From: Ureibacillus massiliensis 4400831 = CIP 108448 = CCUG 49529
GTDB taxonomy: Bacteria > Bacillota > Bacilli > Bacillales_A > Planococcaceae
Assembly (NCBI RefSeq): GCF_000772965.1
Contig: NZ_JPVQ01000005.1
Coordinates: forward strand, 62,001-126,000
Length of the DNA stretch: 64,000 nt
Reading direction: 5' to 3'
Both the position numbers and the translations under genes were made by a program. Shown here in pieces: positions 17,015-30,163 of the stretch (positions within the stretch are counted from its first letter, which is position 1; the number at the start of each line of letters is the position of its first letter). Below the pieces are notes generated by a model. The model searched no databases. It was given only the letters and a program-made list of their open reading frames with translations, and was not told the origin of the DNA.

Positions 17015-20000
17015 ATGACTTTTCATAAACTACCGAACGCACAAGGCCTTTATTCTCCTAGTTTTGAGCATGATGCTTGTGGTATAGGATTTTATGCAAA
17101 TATTAAAGGAAAAGCTTCACATGACATTGTAAAAAACGGATTAGAAATGTTATGTCGATTAGATCATCGTGCTGGACGTGGGGGCGACGGCAAAACAGGT
17201 GATGGCGCTGGACTAATGGTTCAAATTCCAGATGCTTTTTATAAATTAAATTGTTCCGAATTACAATTGCCAAACAAAGGTGAATATGGTGTTGGACAAT
17301 TGTTTTTTACTGATAATGAAGAAGATAGACTTTCTATTGAAAATAAAATTAATGAACTGATTGAACAAGTTGGGCAGAGTTTAATAGGCTGGAGAACAGT
17401 ACCTACTAACAAAAGTATGTTAAGTGATACAGCAAAAGCAACTGCTCCTGTTGTTCGACAAGTATTTGTAAAAGCAAATAATGTTAAAGATTCGTTAGCA
17501 TTTGAACGTAAATTATACTTAATCCGTAAACAAGCGGAATTTTGGGCGAAAGAAAATGATAAAAAATTCTATTGTCCAAGTATGTCAAGTCAAACAATGG
17601 TATTCAAAGGTTTACTTACACCAGAAGAAGTAAGTGAGTTTTATATTGATTTACAAGATGAAAGCTTTGTGTCAGCCTTTGCAATTGTTCACTCACGCTA
17701 CTCAACAAATACTTTCCCTAGCTGGGAACGTGCGCATCCAAATCGCTATATCGTACACAATGGTGAAATCAATACTTTACGCGGTAATATTAACTGGATG
17801 ACAGCTCGTGAACAACGTTTTATTTCAGAAGCCTTTGGTGAAGATTTACAAAAGGTATTACCTATCGTTGATAATTCAGGTTCTGACTCATCGATGCTAG
17901 ATAATGCTTTTGAATTCTTTGTATTAGCTGGTCGTACACCTGCCCATACAGCTATGATGTTAATTCCAGAGCCTTGGACTGAAAACCCTCATATTTCAGA
18001 AGAGAAAAGAGCTTTCTATGAATATCATGCGAATTTAATGGAGCCTTGGGATGGACCGACTGCAATTTGTTTCACAGATGGCAAACAAATTGGATCAATC
18101 TTAGATCGTAATGGTTTACGTCCAGCACGTTACTATGTGACGAAAGATGATATGATTGTCTTTTCTTCAGAAGTAGGGGTTGTTGACATTGAAGAAGAAA
18201 ACGTTTTATACAAGGAACGTTTAAGCCCTGGTCGTATGCTTTTAGTAGATTTAGAGCAAGGTAAAATCGTATCTGATGAAGAATTGAAAAGCCAAATGGC
18301 AGCTTCTGAGCCATATGCTGAATGGTTAGAAGAAAATAAAGTAACGGTAGAAGTGAAAAACGAAGAACAAAAAGAAATTGACCAGCTTACTACTCGTCAA
18401 AAAATATTTGGCTATACATTTGAAGATGTTCATAAATACATTCATCCGATCGCATCAAGTGGTAAAGATCCAATTGGTTCTATGGGGAACGACTCTCCAT
18501 TAGCCGTTCTATCTGACAGACCACAATCGCTATTTAATTATTTTAAACAGTTATTTGCACAAGTAACAAATCCACCGATTGACTCAATTCGTGAGCATAT
18601 CGTGACATCAACAATGACTTTACTAGGTGCAGAAGGTAACTTACTACATCCTAATGGTGAAAATGCGAGAAGAATCTTTTTAGATACACCTATTTTAACG
18701 AATAATGAATTAGAGCAAATTGTAAATATAGAAAACAAACACTTCCAAAGTGTAATCATTTCTTTAGAATTTACACAATCTTTAGAAAATGAGTTAAATA
18801 GAATTTTTGCTGAAGTAGATAAAGCAATTGATGCTGGAAAAACATTAATAGTTTTATCTGATGAGTTGGAGGATGTAAATACGCCGACAATTCCGATTCT
18901 GCTTGCTGTAAGTAGCTTACATCAATATCTAGTTCGTACAGGAAAACGTACGTTAGCAAGTATCATAGCAAATAGTGGTGAGGCTCGTGAAGTACATCAC
19001 TTTGCAGCATTAATTGGTTTTGGTGTCGATGCAATTAATCCTTATTTGGCTTATGCAACGATTGGTGAATCTATTGAAAAAGGACATTTAGAGCTCAGCT
19101 ACCATGACGCAGTGAAAAAATACCGTAAAGGCGCTGCGGATGGTGTTGTAAAAGTAATGTCAAAGATGGGTATTTCGACTGTTCAATCTTATCGCGGTGC
19201 TCAAATTTTTGAAGCTGTTGGTATTAGTAAAGAAGTAATTGATCAACACTTCACAGGAACAGCTTCTCAAATTGATGGAATCGATTTAGAAACAATTGGT
19301 GAAGAGGCGAAACGTCGTCATGCATTAGCCATGAATTTAAGTAAAGAGCTTGAATCAGGTAGTGATTTCCAATGGCGTGCAGATGGAGAGCATCATGCCT
19401 TTAACCCGAAAACAATTCATACATTACAATGGGCAACTCGTAAAAATGATATCGGCTTATATAGAATGTATGCTGAAATGGCAAATGAAGAACGTATAGG
19501 ATTTTTAAGAAATCTATTAGAATTTAAAAAAGATTTAAAACCGATTCCTTTAGATGAAGTTGAATCAGTTGATTCGATTGTTAAACGCTTTAAAACAGGT
19601 GCGATGTCATTCGGATCAATTTCCAAGGAAGCACATGAAACGCTTGCAATCGCAATGAATCGTCTTGGTGGTCGTTCAAATTCTGGTGAAGGTGGGGAAA
19701 ACCCAGCGCGCTACGAAATTGATGAGAATGGTGACAATCGAAACAGTTCCATTAAACAGATTGCTTCAGGTCGTTTTGGTGTTAAATCTCATTATTTAGT
19801 GAATGCAAAAGAGTTACAAATTAAAATGGCTCAAGGTGCTAAACCGGGTGAAGGTGGGCAATTACCTGGTAATAAAGTATACCCATGGGTAGCAGAGGTA
19901 CGTGGCTCAACTCCTGGTGTTGGTTTAATTTCACCGCCTCCACACCATGATATTTATTCGATTGAAGACTTAGCGGAATTAATCTATGATTTGAAAAATT

Positions 20001-21532
20001 CAAATCGATATGCTCGAATTTCAGTTAAGTTAGTTGCAAAAGCAGGTGTTGGAACAATCGCTGCTGGTGTTGCTAAAGGTGGCGCTGATGTTATCGTTAT
20101 TTCTGGTTATGACGGAGGTACAGGTGCATCACCAAAAACTTCAATTAAACATACTGGTTTACCCTGGGAGCTTGGATTAGCGGAAGCACACCAAACTTTA
20201 ATGTTAAATGGACTTCGTGATCGAGTAACTTTAGAAACAGACGGTAAATTAATGACTGGTAAAGATGTTGTAATGGCTGCTTTATTTGGTGCAGAGGAAT
20301 ATGGCTTTGCAACGGCTCCATTAATTGTACTAGGTTGTATCATGATGCGTGCTTGTCACTTGGATACTTGCCCAGTTGGTGTTGCAACTCAAAACCCAGA
20401 GCTTCGTGCGAAATTCATGGGTAAACCAGAGCACATTGTAAACTATATGCGCTTTGTAGCTGAAGAAATGCGCGAATATATGGCGAAGCTTGGTTTCCGT
20501 TCAGTTGAAGAAATGGTTGGGCGGACAGATGTATTAACAGTAAGTGACCGTGCAAAATCTCATTGGAAAGCAGGTCAACTTGATTTATCTGCATTACTTT
20601 ATCAAGTACAAGGTACTCGTACAAAACAAGTTAATCAAGATTTACGTATTGAAGAAACATTTGATATGCGCGAGCTTTTACCAAAAGTTGAAGAAAGCAT
20701 TGACAATAAAGAAAAAATTGAGCTTGAATACGAAATTAAAAATACAGATCGTGTTGTTGGAACAATCATCGGTAGTGAGATATCAAGAAAATATGGTGAA
20801 GTAGGTTTGGCTGATAATACGATCACATTAAAATTCAATGGCCATGCAGGTCAAAGCTTTGGCGCATTTGCACCAAAAGGTATGACATTATCTTGTGTTG
20901 GTGATGTAAATGACTACTTTGGTAAAGGTTTATCTGGAGGTAAATTAGTTGCCATCGCACCAATAAAAGGCGAGCAAGAGAAAAACGTAATCGCTGGTAA
21001 CGTATGCTTATACGGTGCAACAAGCGGCACAGCATATATTAATGGTCGTGCCGGAGAACGATTTGCAGTACGTAATAGTGGTGCAAATGTAGTGGTAGAA
21101 GGTATTGGAGATCATGGTTGTGAATATATGACTGGTGGCCGAGTTGTTGTATTAGGTGATGTTGGCAAAAACTTCGCAGCAGGTATGAGTGGTGGTATTG
21201 CTTACGTACTACCAACAGACGAAGAATCATTCAAAGAAAAATGCAATATGGAAATGATTCAATTTGAGAGATTAACAGATAAAGAGGAAATTAATTTAGT
21301 ACGTGCTATGATAATTCAACATTTAGAGCATACAGATAGCACAGTAGCACTGGATGTTTTAGCGAAATGGGATCAAATTGTTCCTAAATTTATCAAAGTC
21401 GTACCTACAGATTATAAAGCAATGATTGAAAAAATTAATCGTCATAAATTTGAAGGATTAACAGAAGAGCTAGCAGCAATGCAGGCGTTTGTTGAAACAA
21501 CTGGCGCAAAAGAGTTAGCCATTTCCAAATAA
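17015..21532 (+). CDS. gltA: Glutamate synthase (NADPH), large subunit
   Basis: Protein of 1505 residues, full length. It makes two glutamates from glutamine and 2-oxoglutarate. The N-terminal class II amidotransferase has its nucleophile as Cys22 (FEHDACGIGFYA), implying removal of a 21-residue propeptide. A central domain covers about 480-770 and the FMN-binding synthase domain about 830-1190 (RSNSGEGGENPARYE; GGTGASPKTSIKHTG). The [3Fe-4S] cysteines are in CIMMRACHLDTC. The C-terminal GXGXG beta-helix follows (GGRVVVLGDVGKNFAAGMSGGIAYV). The start follows GGGGGGG. gltB begins 15 bases downstream. The Fe-S requirement connects it to the suf operon nearby. Confidence 0.97.
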   Translation: MTFHKLPNAQGLYSPSFEHDACGIGFYANIKGKASHDIVKNGLEMLCRLDHRAGRGGDGKTGDGAGLMVQIPDAFYKLNCSELQLPNKGEYGVGQLFFTDNEEDRLSIENKINELIEQVGQSLIGWRTVPTNKSMLSDTAKATAPVVRQVFVKANNVKDSLAFERKLYLIRKQAEFWAKENDKKFYCPSMSSQTMVFKGLLTPEEVSEFYIDLQDESFVSAFAIVHSRYSTNTFPSWERAHPNRYIVHNGEINTLRGNINWMTAREQRFISEAFGEDLQKVLPIVDNSGSDSSMLDNAFEFFVLAGRTPAHTAMMLIPEPWTENPHISEEKRAFYEYHANLMEPWDGPTAICFTDGKQIGSILDRNGLRPARYYVTKDDMIVFSSEVGVVDIEEENVLYKERLSPGRMLLVDLEQGKIVSDEELKSQMAASEPYAEWLEENKVTVEVKNEEQKEIDQLTTRQKIFGYTFEDVHKYIHPIASSGKDPIGSMGNDSPLAVLSDRPQSLFNYFKQLFAQVTNPPIDSIREHIVTSTMTLLGAEGNLLHPNGENARRIFLDTPILTNNELEQIVNIENKHFQSVIISLEFTQSLENELNRIFAEVDKAIDAGKTLIVLSDELEDVNTPTIPILLAVSSLHQYLVRTGKRTLASIIANSGEAREVHHFAALIGFGVDAINPYLAYATIGESIEKGHLELSYHDAVKKYRKGAADGVVKVMSKMGISTVQSYRGAQIFEAVGISKEVIDQHFTGTASQIDGIDLETIGEEAKRRHALAMNLSKELESGSDFQWRADGEHHAFNPKTIHTLQWATRKNDIGLYRMYAEMANEERIGFLRNLLEFKKDLKPIPLDEVESVDSIVKRFKTGAMSFGSISKEAHETLAIAMNRLGGRSNSGEGGENPARYEIDENGDNRNSSIKQIASGRFGVKSHYLVNAKELQIKMAQGAKPGEGGQLPGNKVYPWVAEVRGSTPGVGLISPPPHHDIYSIEDLAELIYDLKNSNRYARISVKLVAKAGVGTIAAGVAKGGADVIVISGYDGGTGASPKTSIKHTGLPWELGLAEAHQTLMLNGLRDRVTLETDGKLMTGKDVVMAALFGAEEYGFATAPLIVLGCIMMRACHLDTCPVGVATQNPELRAKFMGKPEHIVNYMRFVAEEMREYMAKLGFRSVEEMVGRTDVLTVSDRAKSHWKAGQLDLSALLYQVQGTRTKQVNQDLRIEETFDMRELLPKVEESIDNKEKIELEYEIKNTDRVVGTIIGSEISRKYGEVGLADNTITLKFNGHAGQSFGAFAPKGMTLSCVGDVNDYFGKGLSGGKLVAIAPIKGEQEKNVIAGNVCLYGATSGTAYINGRAGERFAVRNSGANVVVEGIGDHGCEYMTGGRVVVLGDVGKNFAAGMSGGIAYVLPTDEESFKEKCNMEMIQFERLTDKEEINLVRAMIIQHLEHTDSTVALDVLAKWDQIVPKFIKVVPTDYKAMIEKINRHKFEGLTEELAAMQAFVETTGAKELAISK

Positions 21533-21547
21533 GAGGGGGGTTCTAGC

Positions 21548-23023
21548 ATGGGAAAACCAACAGGATTCATGGAGTATAAAAGGGAAAAAACGAAAGAACA
21601 GCCTCCACAAGTTCGTATAAAAAGTTGGAATGAATATTCTACAAGGCTGTCAGATGAAGCATTACAAACGCAAGGTGCTCGTTGTATGGATTGCGGAACA
21701 CCTTTCTGTCATATGGGAATTGAAATTCGTGGGACTGCTGCAGGATGCCCAATCCAAAATGTTATCCCGGAATGGAACGATTTAGTCTATAAAGGTCAAT
21801 GGAAAGAAGCATTGGATCGTCTTCATATGACAAATAACTTTCCAGAATTCACAGGGCGTGTATGTCCAGCGCCTTGTGAAGGATCTTGTACATTAGGGAT
21901 TAATGAACCAGCAGTAGCCATTAAGTCTATTGAACGTTCTATTATTGATAAAGGTTTTGAAAACAATTGGATTACACCAAGAATTCCTGAATCTCGCACC
22001 GGCCAAAAGGTAGCGGTTGTTGGTTCAGGTCCAGCTGGCTTAGCAGCAGCAGATCAGTTAAATCAACTTGGCCATACTGTGACAGTTTATGAACGAGCAG
22101 ATCGAGTTGGTGGATTATTAATGTATGGCATCCCTAATATGAAGTTGGAAAAAGAAGTAATTGACCGTCGTGTTAACTTACTTCGTCAAGAAGGCATTGA
22201 CTTCGTATTAAATACTGAAATCGGAAAAGATATTTCTGCACAAGAGCTAAAAGCACAATATGATGCAGTCATTTTATGTATCGGTGCTCAAAAGCAACGT
22301 GCCCTTCGCATTGAAGGTAGCGAAGCAGAAGGTGTTCATCTTGCAATGGATTATTTAACAGGTGTTACAAAAAGCCTATTAGATTCCAATTTCAATGATG
22401 GAAATGCGATTGATGTAAAAGGAAAAGATGTCATTGTCATTGGTGGTGGAGATACAGGTGCTGACTGTGTTGCAACAGCTATTCGTCAAAAGTGTCGCTC
22501 AGTTTATCAATTCGGTAAACATCCACAATTACCAGCCACAAGAACAGATGATACACCATGGCCACAGGATCCAAACGTGTATAAACTTGATTATGCATAT
22601 GAAGAAGTTGAAGCTGTTCAAGGAAAAGATCCGCGTGAATATTGTATTCAAACGAAAAAAATTGTTGCAGACAAAAACGGTCATGTAAAAGAGCTTCATA
22701 CTATTCAAATGGAAAAAATACTAGGTGATGACGGTTTCTATTTCTTTAAAGAATTACCGGGAACTGAAAAAGTTTGGCCAGCACAATATGTATTTGTAGC
22801 CATTGGATTTGAAGGTGTCGAAAAATCACTGCCAGAAGCATTTGGTGTAAATGTAACAAATAATCGAATCAAAGCTTCTTTAAGAGATTTTGAAACAAAT
22901 GTTCCAGGTGTATTTGCCGCAGGTGATGCTAGACGTGGTCAAAGTCTTGTTGTATGGGCAATAAAAGAAGGTCGCGCAGTTGCAGCAAACGTTGATGCTT
23001 TTTTAGCTACAAAAGTTAAATAA
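21548..23023 (+). CDS. gltB: Glutamate synthase (NADPH), small subunit
   Basis: Electron-input subunit of 491 residues. The N-terminal region binds two [4Fe-4S] clusters (CMDCGTPFCHMG, AAGCPIQNVIPEW, CPAPCEGSCTLG). FAD is bound at VAVVGSGPAGLAAADQL and NADPH at VIVIGGGDTGADCVATAIRQ, with the final FAD motif VFAAGDARRGQSLVVWAIKEGR. It passes electrons from NADPH to the large subunit. The start has GAGGGGGG upstream. It shares an operon with gltA and ends at a strong terminator. Confidence 0.96.
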   Translation: MGKPTGFMEYKREKTKEQPPQVRIKSWNEYSTRLSDEALQTQGARCMDCGTPFCHMGIEIRGTAAGCPIQNVIPEWNDLVYKGQWKEALDRLHMTNNFPEFTGRVCPAPCEGSCTLGINEPAVAIKSIERSIIDKGFENNWITPRIPESRTGQKVAVVGSGPAGLAAADQLNQLGHTVTVYERADRVGGLLMYGIPNMKLEKEVIDRRVNLLRQEGIDFVLNTEIGKDISAQELKAQYDAVILCIGAQKQRALRIEGSEAEGVHLAMDYLTGVTKSLLDSNFNDGNAIDVKGKDVIVIGGGDTGADCVATAIRQKCRSVYQFGKHPQLPATRTDDTPWPQDPNVYKLDYAYEEVEAVQGKDPREYCIQTKKIVADKNGHVKELHTIQMEKILGDDGFYFFKELPGTEKVWPAQYVFVAIGFEGVEKSLPEAFGVNVTNNRIKASLRDFETNVPGVFAAGDARRGQSLVVWAIKEGRAVAANVDAFLATKVK

Positions 23024-23035
23024 GATAAGTGAAAA

Positions 23036-23079
23036 ATAGTAGTGCAAACCGTGTAGACAGGTTTGTGCTACTTTTTTTG
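23036..23079 (+). terminator. gltAB terminator
   Basis: AGTAGTGCAAACC (23038-23050) pairs with GGTTTGTGCTACT (23060-23072), followed by seven Ts. Confidence 0.88.
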
Positions 23080-23267
23080 CGGTTATTACGAAAGAAAGGT
23101 AATATATGCAGCACCCCAATAAACACCACCCCACAAAAACCACCAATTAGCACCCCTACATCATAGACCGATAGAATCAAGATTTAAAATATACTAATAT
23201 AGTTAAATTGATTTATGTTAATATTAAAAAATGCCAACAAAGATATAGGAAATAGGAGTGATTTTTA

Positions 23268-24245
23268 ATGAAGGAGAATAAATTATTATTTTTGTTCACT
23301 CTTTGTGCACTAATACTTTCAGCTTGTTCAACTAGTGATTCAACTTTAGGGAATGAAAGATTAAAGGTTGGTATTATGCTTTCGGATGCAGGGTTAGGTG
23401 ATCAATCATTTTCAGACCTGGGATTTGCAGGTTTAGAAAAAGCGCGTGATGAATTGAATATCTCTTTTGATTATAGAGAACTCGAAGAATCCGGTACTTA
23501 TGAACAAGGAATTGAAGAATTAGTCCTACAAGGAAATGATCTTATCATTGGACTAGGCTTTTCTATCCAAGAAGCACTTGAAAAAGTAGCAAAGAAATAT
23601 CCTGATACCTCATTTTTATTAATTGATTCTCAATCTGAATTATCGAATGTAAATAATATTACATTTAAAGAGGATGAGGGTTCTTTTTTAATAGGTGTAT
23701 TAGCAGGTTTGAAGACTGAGACAAATACAGTTGGATTTGTTGGTGGTGAAGATGCCCCAATTATACATAAGTTTGAGCAAGGTTTTATAAAAGGTGTTAA
23801 AGCTGTTAATCCTGAAGCACAAATTATGACAGAATATGCCGGGACATTTGGAGATGACAAATTAGGAGGAAACATTGCAAAAGAAATGATTGTAAATGGA
23901 GCTGATTTCATTTATCCTGCAGCAGGCTTTACAGGTGTTGGAGTTTTATTAGAAACTCAACGTTCTGGGGTGTATTCCTTTGGTGTAGACAGTGATCAGT
24001 TTTATTTAGCAGAGAAGTCGGTTGTTTCTTCTATGGTGAAACAAGTAGATATTGCAATTTATGACACAGTAAAAGAACTAGTTGAGACTGGTTCAATTGC
24101 TGAAAAAAATAAAGTGTTAGGATTAAAAGAAAATGGAGTTGCACTAGCACCTATACGGGTAATTCAGCTTACAGAGGAAGAACAGTCTATTCTTGAACAA
24201 CAAAAACAAAAAATATCTAATGGTAATATTTCTATAACAGAGTAA
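23268..24245 (+). CDS. BMP-family substrate-binding lipoprotein
   Basis: Protein of 325 residues with a signal peptide and lipobox ILSACS (lipidated Cys near residue 20). The mature part is a BMP/PnrA-like periplasmic-binding fold (LKVGIMLSDAGLGDQSFSDLGFAGLEKA; GLGFSIQEALEKVAKKYPDTSFLLID; NNITFKEDEGSFLIGVLAGL; VGFVGGEDAPIIHKFEQGFIKGVKAVNP). Relatives bind nucleosides for ABC import. Here no ABC ATPase or permease is adjacent; the gene is followed after 12 bases by a chemoreceptor, which suggests a binding protein that reports to a sensor or serves a permease encoded elsewhere. The start has AGGAGTG upstream. Ligand unknown. Confidence 0.87.
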   Translation: MKENKLLFLFTLCALILSACSTSDSTLGNERLKVGIMLSDAGLGDQSFSDLGFAGLEKARDELNISFDYRELEESGTYEQGIEELVLQGNDLIIGLGFSIQEALEKVAKKYPDTSFLLIDSQSELSNVNNITFKEDEGSFLIGVLAGLKTETNTVGFVGGEDAPIIHKFEQGFIKGVKAVNPEAQIMTEYAGTFGDDKLGGNIAKEMIVNGADFIYPAAGFTGVGVLLETQRSGVYSFGVDSDQFYLAEKSVVSSMVKQVDIAIYDTVKELVETGSIAEKNKVLGLKENGVALAPIRVIQLTEEEQSILEQQKQKISNGNISITE

Positions 24246-24257
24246 GGCGGAGAGTAA

Positions 24258-25907
24258 ATGAAATTAAAACAAAAAATATTACTTATATCGATAATTCCAT
24301 TATTGCTTTCTGCTTGTATTATTGGATTTAATATTAGTCAATTAGCGACATTGAAATCTTCCACAGAGGAGATTGTGAATTCACTCGTAAAGGTAGAAGA
24401 ATTAAATAGTTCAGCAAAGAGCCTTCAAAAATCCTTAAGTGTGTACGCTTTAAATATTTCAGAAAGTAATAAAAATGATATTGAAGAAGATTTGAAATTA
24501 ATGAAAACCATTTATGAGGAATTAGCGCCATCACTTGAAACTTCTGAACAGCAAGCATATGCAGAAAAGATTTCTCAAAAATATCAAGATATTTCAACGA
24601 AAGCAACTAAGGCAATAGATGAGAATAATCAAGCGGAAATTAAAAAGCAATCGTTCCGAACAAAAGGTGTCCTTAATGATGTAATTGAATTAAAACGCAA
24701 TATAACAACTCAATATCAAACGATGCAGCTAGACTTACAAAATAAAATTAATAGCATTATGATCATATCAATCATATTAGTTGCGGTACTTTTAATCAGT
24801 GGAATTTCTGTTGTCGTCATTATTTTAAATCGGATCATTGGCCGTATTAGTAATTTAACACGTAATGCTGAAGAAATAGCTAATGGCAACCTAGCGATTC
24901 AACTTGAAAAGGCAACAGGTAAAGATGAAGTAGCCTCATTGCAAAATTCATTTACCAATATGACAAACAATTTAAGAGAATTGCTTCTCCATGTAAATGA
25001 TAGCTCAAATCAAGTTGCAGCTTCTGCTGAACAATTGATGGCGAGTGCAGATGAAACAATGAGAGGTGCAGAGTCAATTTCTGCATCAATTCAAGAGGTT
25101 TCAAATGGTGCAGTTAAACAGTCCATTATGTCAAAAGAATCTGCACATTCAGCTAAAGAAAGTCAATCTGCTGTTGAGGAAATAGCGAATAATGCTATTG
25201 AAGCGGAAAAGTTATCTGTTTCTACAAGTGAAAAAACAATACAAGGATCCCAGTTTGTAAAAGAAACAGTATTACAAATGAATAGAATTAACGAATCTGT
25301 TGTGGAGACAGATAGCGCATTAGTTACGTTAAATAATCAAACTAAAATGATTGTACAAGTATTATCACAAATTACAGAAATAGCAGAACAAACGAATTTA
25401 CTTTCGCTAAATGCTGCTATAGAAGCTGCTAGAGCCGGTGAGGCTGGAAAAGGATTTGCAGTGGTTGCCCAAGAGGTAAGAAAATTAGCAGATCAAACGA
25501 AAAATCTAGTTTCCAACATTAATCAGATTGCATCACAAATTGAAGATGATACGGAAAAAACAGTAAAGTCCATTAATGATGTCAAAGAACGGGTAAATAA
25601 TGGATTAAAAATCACATCTAATACGGAAATGACATTTAATGAAATTCTTTTAGCTGTTGAACAAGTAAAAACACAAGTAAGTAATATTTCAATTGTATCG
25701 AGTAAAATTGAAAAAGAAGTATATAATGTTGTAAATCAAGCTCAAGAAATGACAAATCTGAGTGCAATAACTTCCGATAATTCGAGCAATGTTGCTGCAA
25801 CATCAGATGAACAATTAGCGTCAATGGAAGAAATAACGAGTGCATCTATAGCATTAGCAAATCTTGCAGAGGATTTGCAAAAAAGGTTAGCAAAATTTAC
25901 GCTATAA
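24258..25907 (+). CDS. Methyl-accepting chemotaxis protein
   Basis: Transducer of 549 residues. Transmembrane segment 1 is about residues 7-29 and segment 2 about 168-192; between them lies a small helical ligand domain of about 140 residues, rich in Lys/Glu/Ser (four-helix-bundle type, no Cache or PAS signature seen). HAMP follows (about 192-246), then the long coiled-coil signalling domain with the conserved tip [20 protein letters not shown] and [20 protein letters not shown]. No C-terminal CheR-tethering pentapeptide is present. It lies 12 bases after the BMP lipoprotein gene, with AAGGCGG as ribosome-binding site, so the two form a transcription unit closed by a terminator. Chemoeffector unknown. 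Confidence 0.92.
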   Translation: MKLKQKILLISIIPLLLSACIIGFNISQLATLKSSTEEIVNSLVKVEELNSSAKSLQKSLSVYALNISESNKNDIEEDLKLMKTIYEELAPSLETSEQQAYAEKISQKYQDISTKATKAIDENNQAEIKKQSFRTKGVLNDVIELKRNITTQYQTMQLDLQNKINSIMIISIILVAVLLISGISVVVIILNRIIGRISNLTRNAEEIANGNLAIQLEKATGKDEVASLQNSFTNMTNNLRELLLHVNDSSNQVAASAEQLMASADETMRGAESISASIQEVSNGAVKQSIMSKESAHSAKESQSAVEEIANNAIEAEKLSVSTSEKTIQGSQFVKETVLQMNRINESVVETDSALVTLNNQTKMIVQVLSQITEIAEQTNLLSLNAAIEAARAGEAGKGFAVVAQEVRKLADQTKNLVSNINQIASQIEDDTEKTVKSINDVKERVNNGLKITSNTEMTFNEILLAVEQVKTQVSNISIVSSKIEKEVYNVVNQAQEMTNLSAITSDNSSNVAATSDEQLASMEEITSASIALANLAEDLQKRLAKFTL

Positions 25908-25914
25908 ATAATGA

Positions 25915-25950
25915 AAGAAAGATCCATTATTGATGGGTCTTTCTTTTTTA
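25915..25950 (+). terminator. Terminator of the BMP-chemoreceptor unit
   Basis: AAAGAAAGATCCA pairs with TGGGTCTTTCTTT (one G-T pair), with TTT following. Confidence 0.85.
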
Positions 25951-26384
25951 TATACAAGCAATTCACTTAGATTGTCCTTTTTACATATAACATTCTGCTA
26001 ATTTTGAAATTCGGTAGGTTTTTCATAAACATGCAACATGTTCAGCATGATAATATTTACTTATTTTCGGGTATAGTAAATATATTGCACTTAAAACAAG
26101 ACATATGTTTGGGAAGGTTATAAAATAAAGAATAAAATAGAATAATGAAATACATTCTCAATTAGAAATTCTTTATTGAAAATGAACGATTCGACTTTTT
26201 TACTACAATATTTTATGGAAAAAGCAAAAAATAATCATCATTATCTTAATTTTATTGGTTTTTATCGTTTAAAATTCATTGCAGAATAAATGTTTTGCAT
26301 GACTCGATGTTTTCGGTTAAGATTAGAATGATAATAAATTAGTAATGGTTCTACCATTTAATGTTCAATTACGGAGGGAAAATA
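25951..26384 (+). other. 434-bp region upstream of sufC
   Basis: No gene is visible. Two dyads stand out: CATGC (26030-26034) and GCATG (26045-26049) flanking the palindrome AACATGTT, and ATATTTACT (26053-26061) with AGTAAATAT (26075-26083). Both lie about 300 bases before sufC. I could not assign a confident sufC promoter; GATAAT near 26330 is the best -10 candidate. Function of the dyads unknown. Confidence 0.35.
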
Positions 26385-27167
26385 ATGTCTACACTAGTAA
26401 TTAAAGATCTTCATGTATCAATTGAAGACAAAGAAATTTTAAAAGGCGTTAACTTAACGATTAATACAAATGAAGTACACGCAATCATGGGTCCAAACGG
26501 AACAGGTAAATCTACTTTAGCTTCTGCAATTATGGGACACCCAAAATACGAAGTAACACAAGGTACAATTGAAATAGATGGCGAAAACGTTCTTGAAATG
26601 GAAGTTGATGAAAGAGCTAAAGCTGGTCTATTTTTAGCAATGCAATATCCTTCTGAAATCTCTGGTGTAACAAATGCTGACTTTATCCGTTCAGCTATTA
26701 ATGCACGTCGAGAAGAAGGTGATGAGATTTCATTAATGAAATTCATCCGTGAATTAGATAAAACGATGGATTTCTTAGAAATGGATCAAGATATGGCTCA
26801 ACGTTATTTAAATGAAGGATTCTCTGGTGGGGAAAAGAAACGTAACGAAATTCTTCAATTAATGATGATTAAGCCAAAATTTGCTATCTTAGATGAAATT
26901 GACTCAGGTCTTGATATAGATGCTTTAAAAGTTGTAGCTAAAGGTATTAATGAAATGCGCGGGGAAGGATTCGGTTGTCTTGCAATCACTCACTATCAAC
27001 GCTTATTAAACTACATTACTCCTGACCATGTACATGTTATGATGCAAGGTCGCGTTGTAAAATCAGGTGGTCCTGAATTAGCTCAACGTTTAGAAGCTGA
27101 AGGTTACGACTGGATTAAAAAAGAACTAGGTATTGAAGATACAGACGCGGTAACAGAAGAAGCATAA
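26385..27167 (+). CDS. sufC: Fe-S assembly ATPase SufC
   Basis: ABC-type ATPase of 260 residues (B. subtilis SufC 261). The start at 26385 follows GGAGGG; an earlier ATG in frame at 26361 lacks a site. Walker A is GPNGTGKST, the signature is FSGGEKKRNEILQLM, and Walker B is AILDEIDSGLD. It forms the SufBCD scaffold complex on which Fe-S clusters are built in the cytosol. First gene of sufCDSUB, in the standard Gram-positive order, with 16 bases to sufD. Confidence 0.97.
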   Translation: MSTLVIKDLHVSIEDKEILKGVNLTINTNEVHAIMGPNGTGKSTLASAIMGHPKYEVTQGTIEIDGENVLEMEVDERAKAGLFLAMQYPSEISGVTNADFIRSAINARREEGDEISLMKFIRELDKTMDFLEMDQDMAQRYLNEGFSGGEKKRNEILQLMMIKPKFAILDEIDSGLDIDALKVVAKGINEMRGEGFGCLAITHYQRLLNYITPDHVHVMMQGRVVKSGGPELAQRLEAEGYDWIKKELGIEDTDAVTEEA

Positions 27168-27183
27168 GAGAGGACGGATTAAA

Positions 27184-30141
<2,958 letters not shown>

Positions 30142-30163
30142 AAGTTTGAACGGAGGAGAAAAA

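Noticed and set aside
23106-23150. 14-codon frame MQHPNKHHPTKTTN after gltB
   Set aside because: AAAGGT precedes it, but it is very short, lies in an unusual C-rich stretch and has no regulated gene close by; it may be chance.
24258-24320. Lipobox in the chemoreceptor N-terminus (LLSAC)
   Set aside because: The Cys is in the middle of a long first membrane span followed by more hydrophobic residues, so cleavage as a lipoprotein is unlikely.
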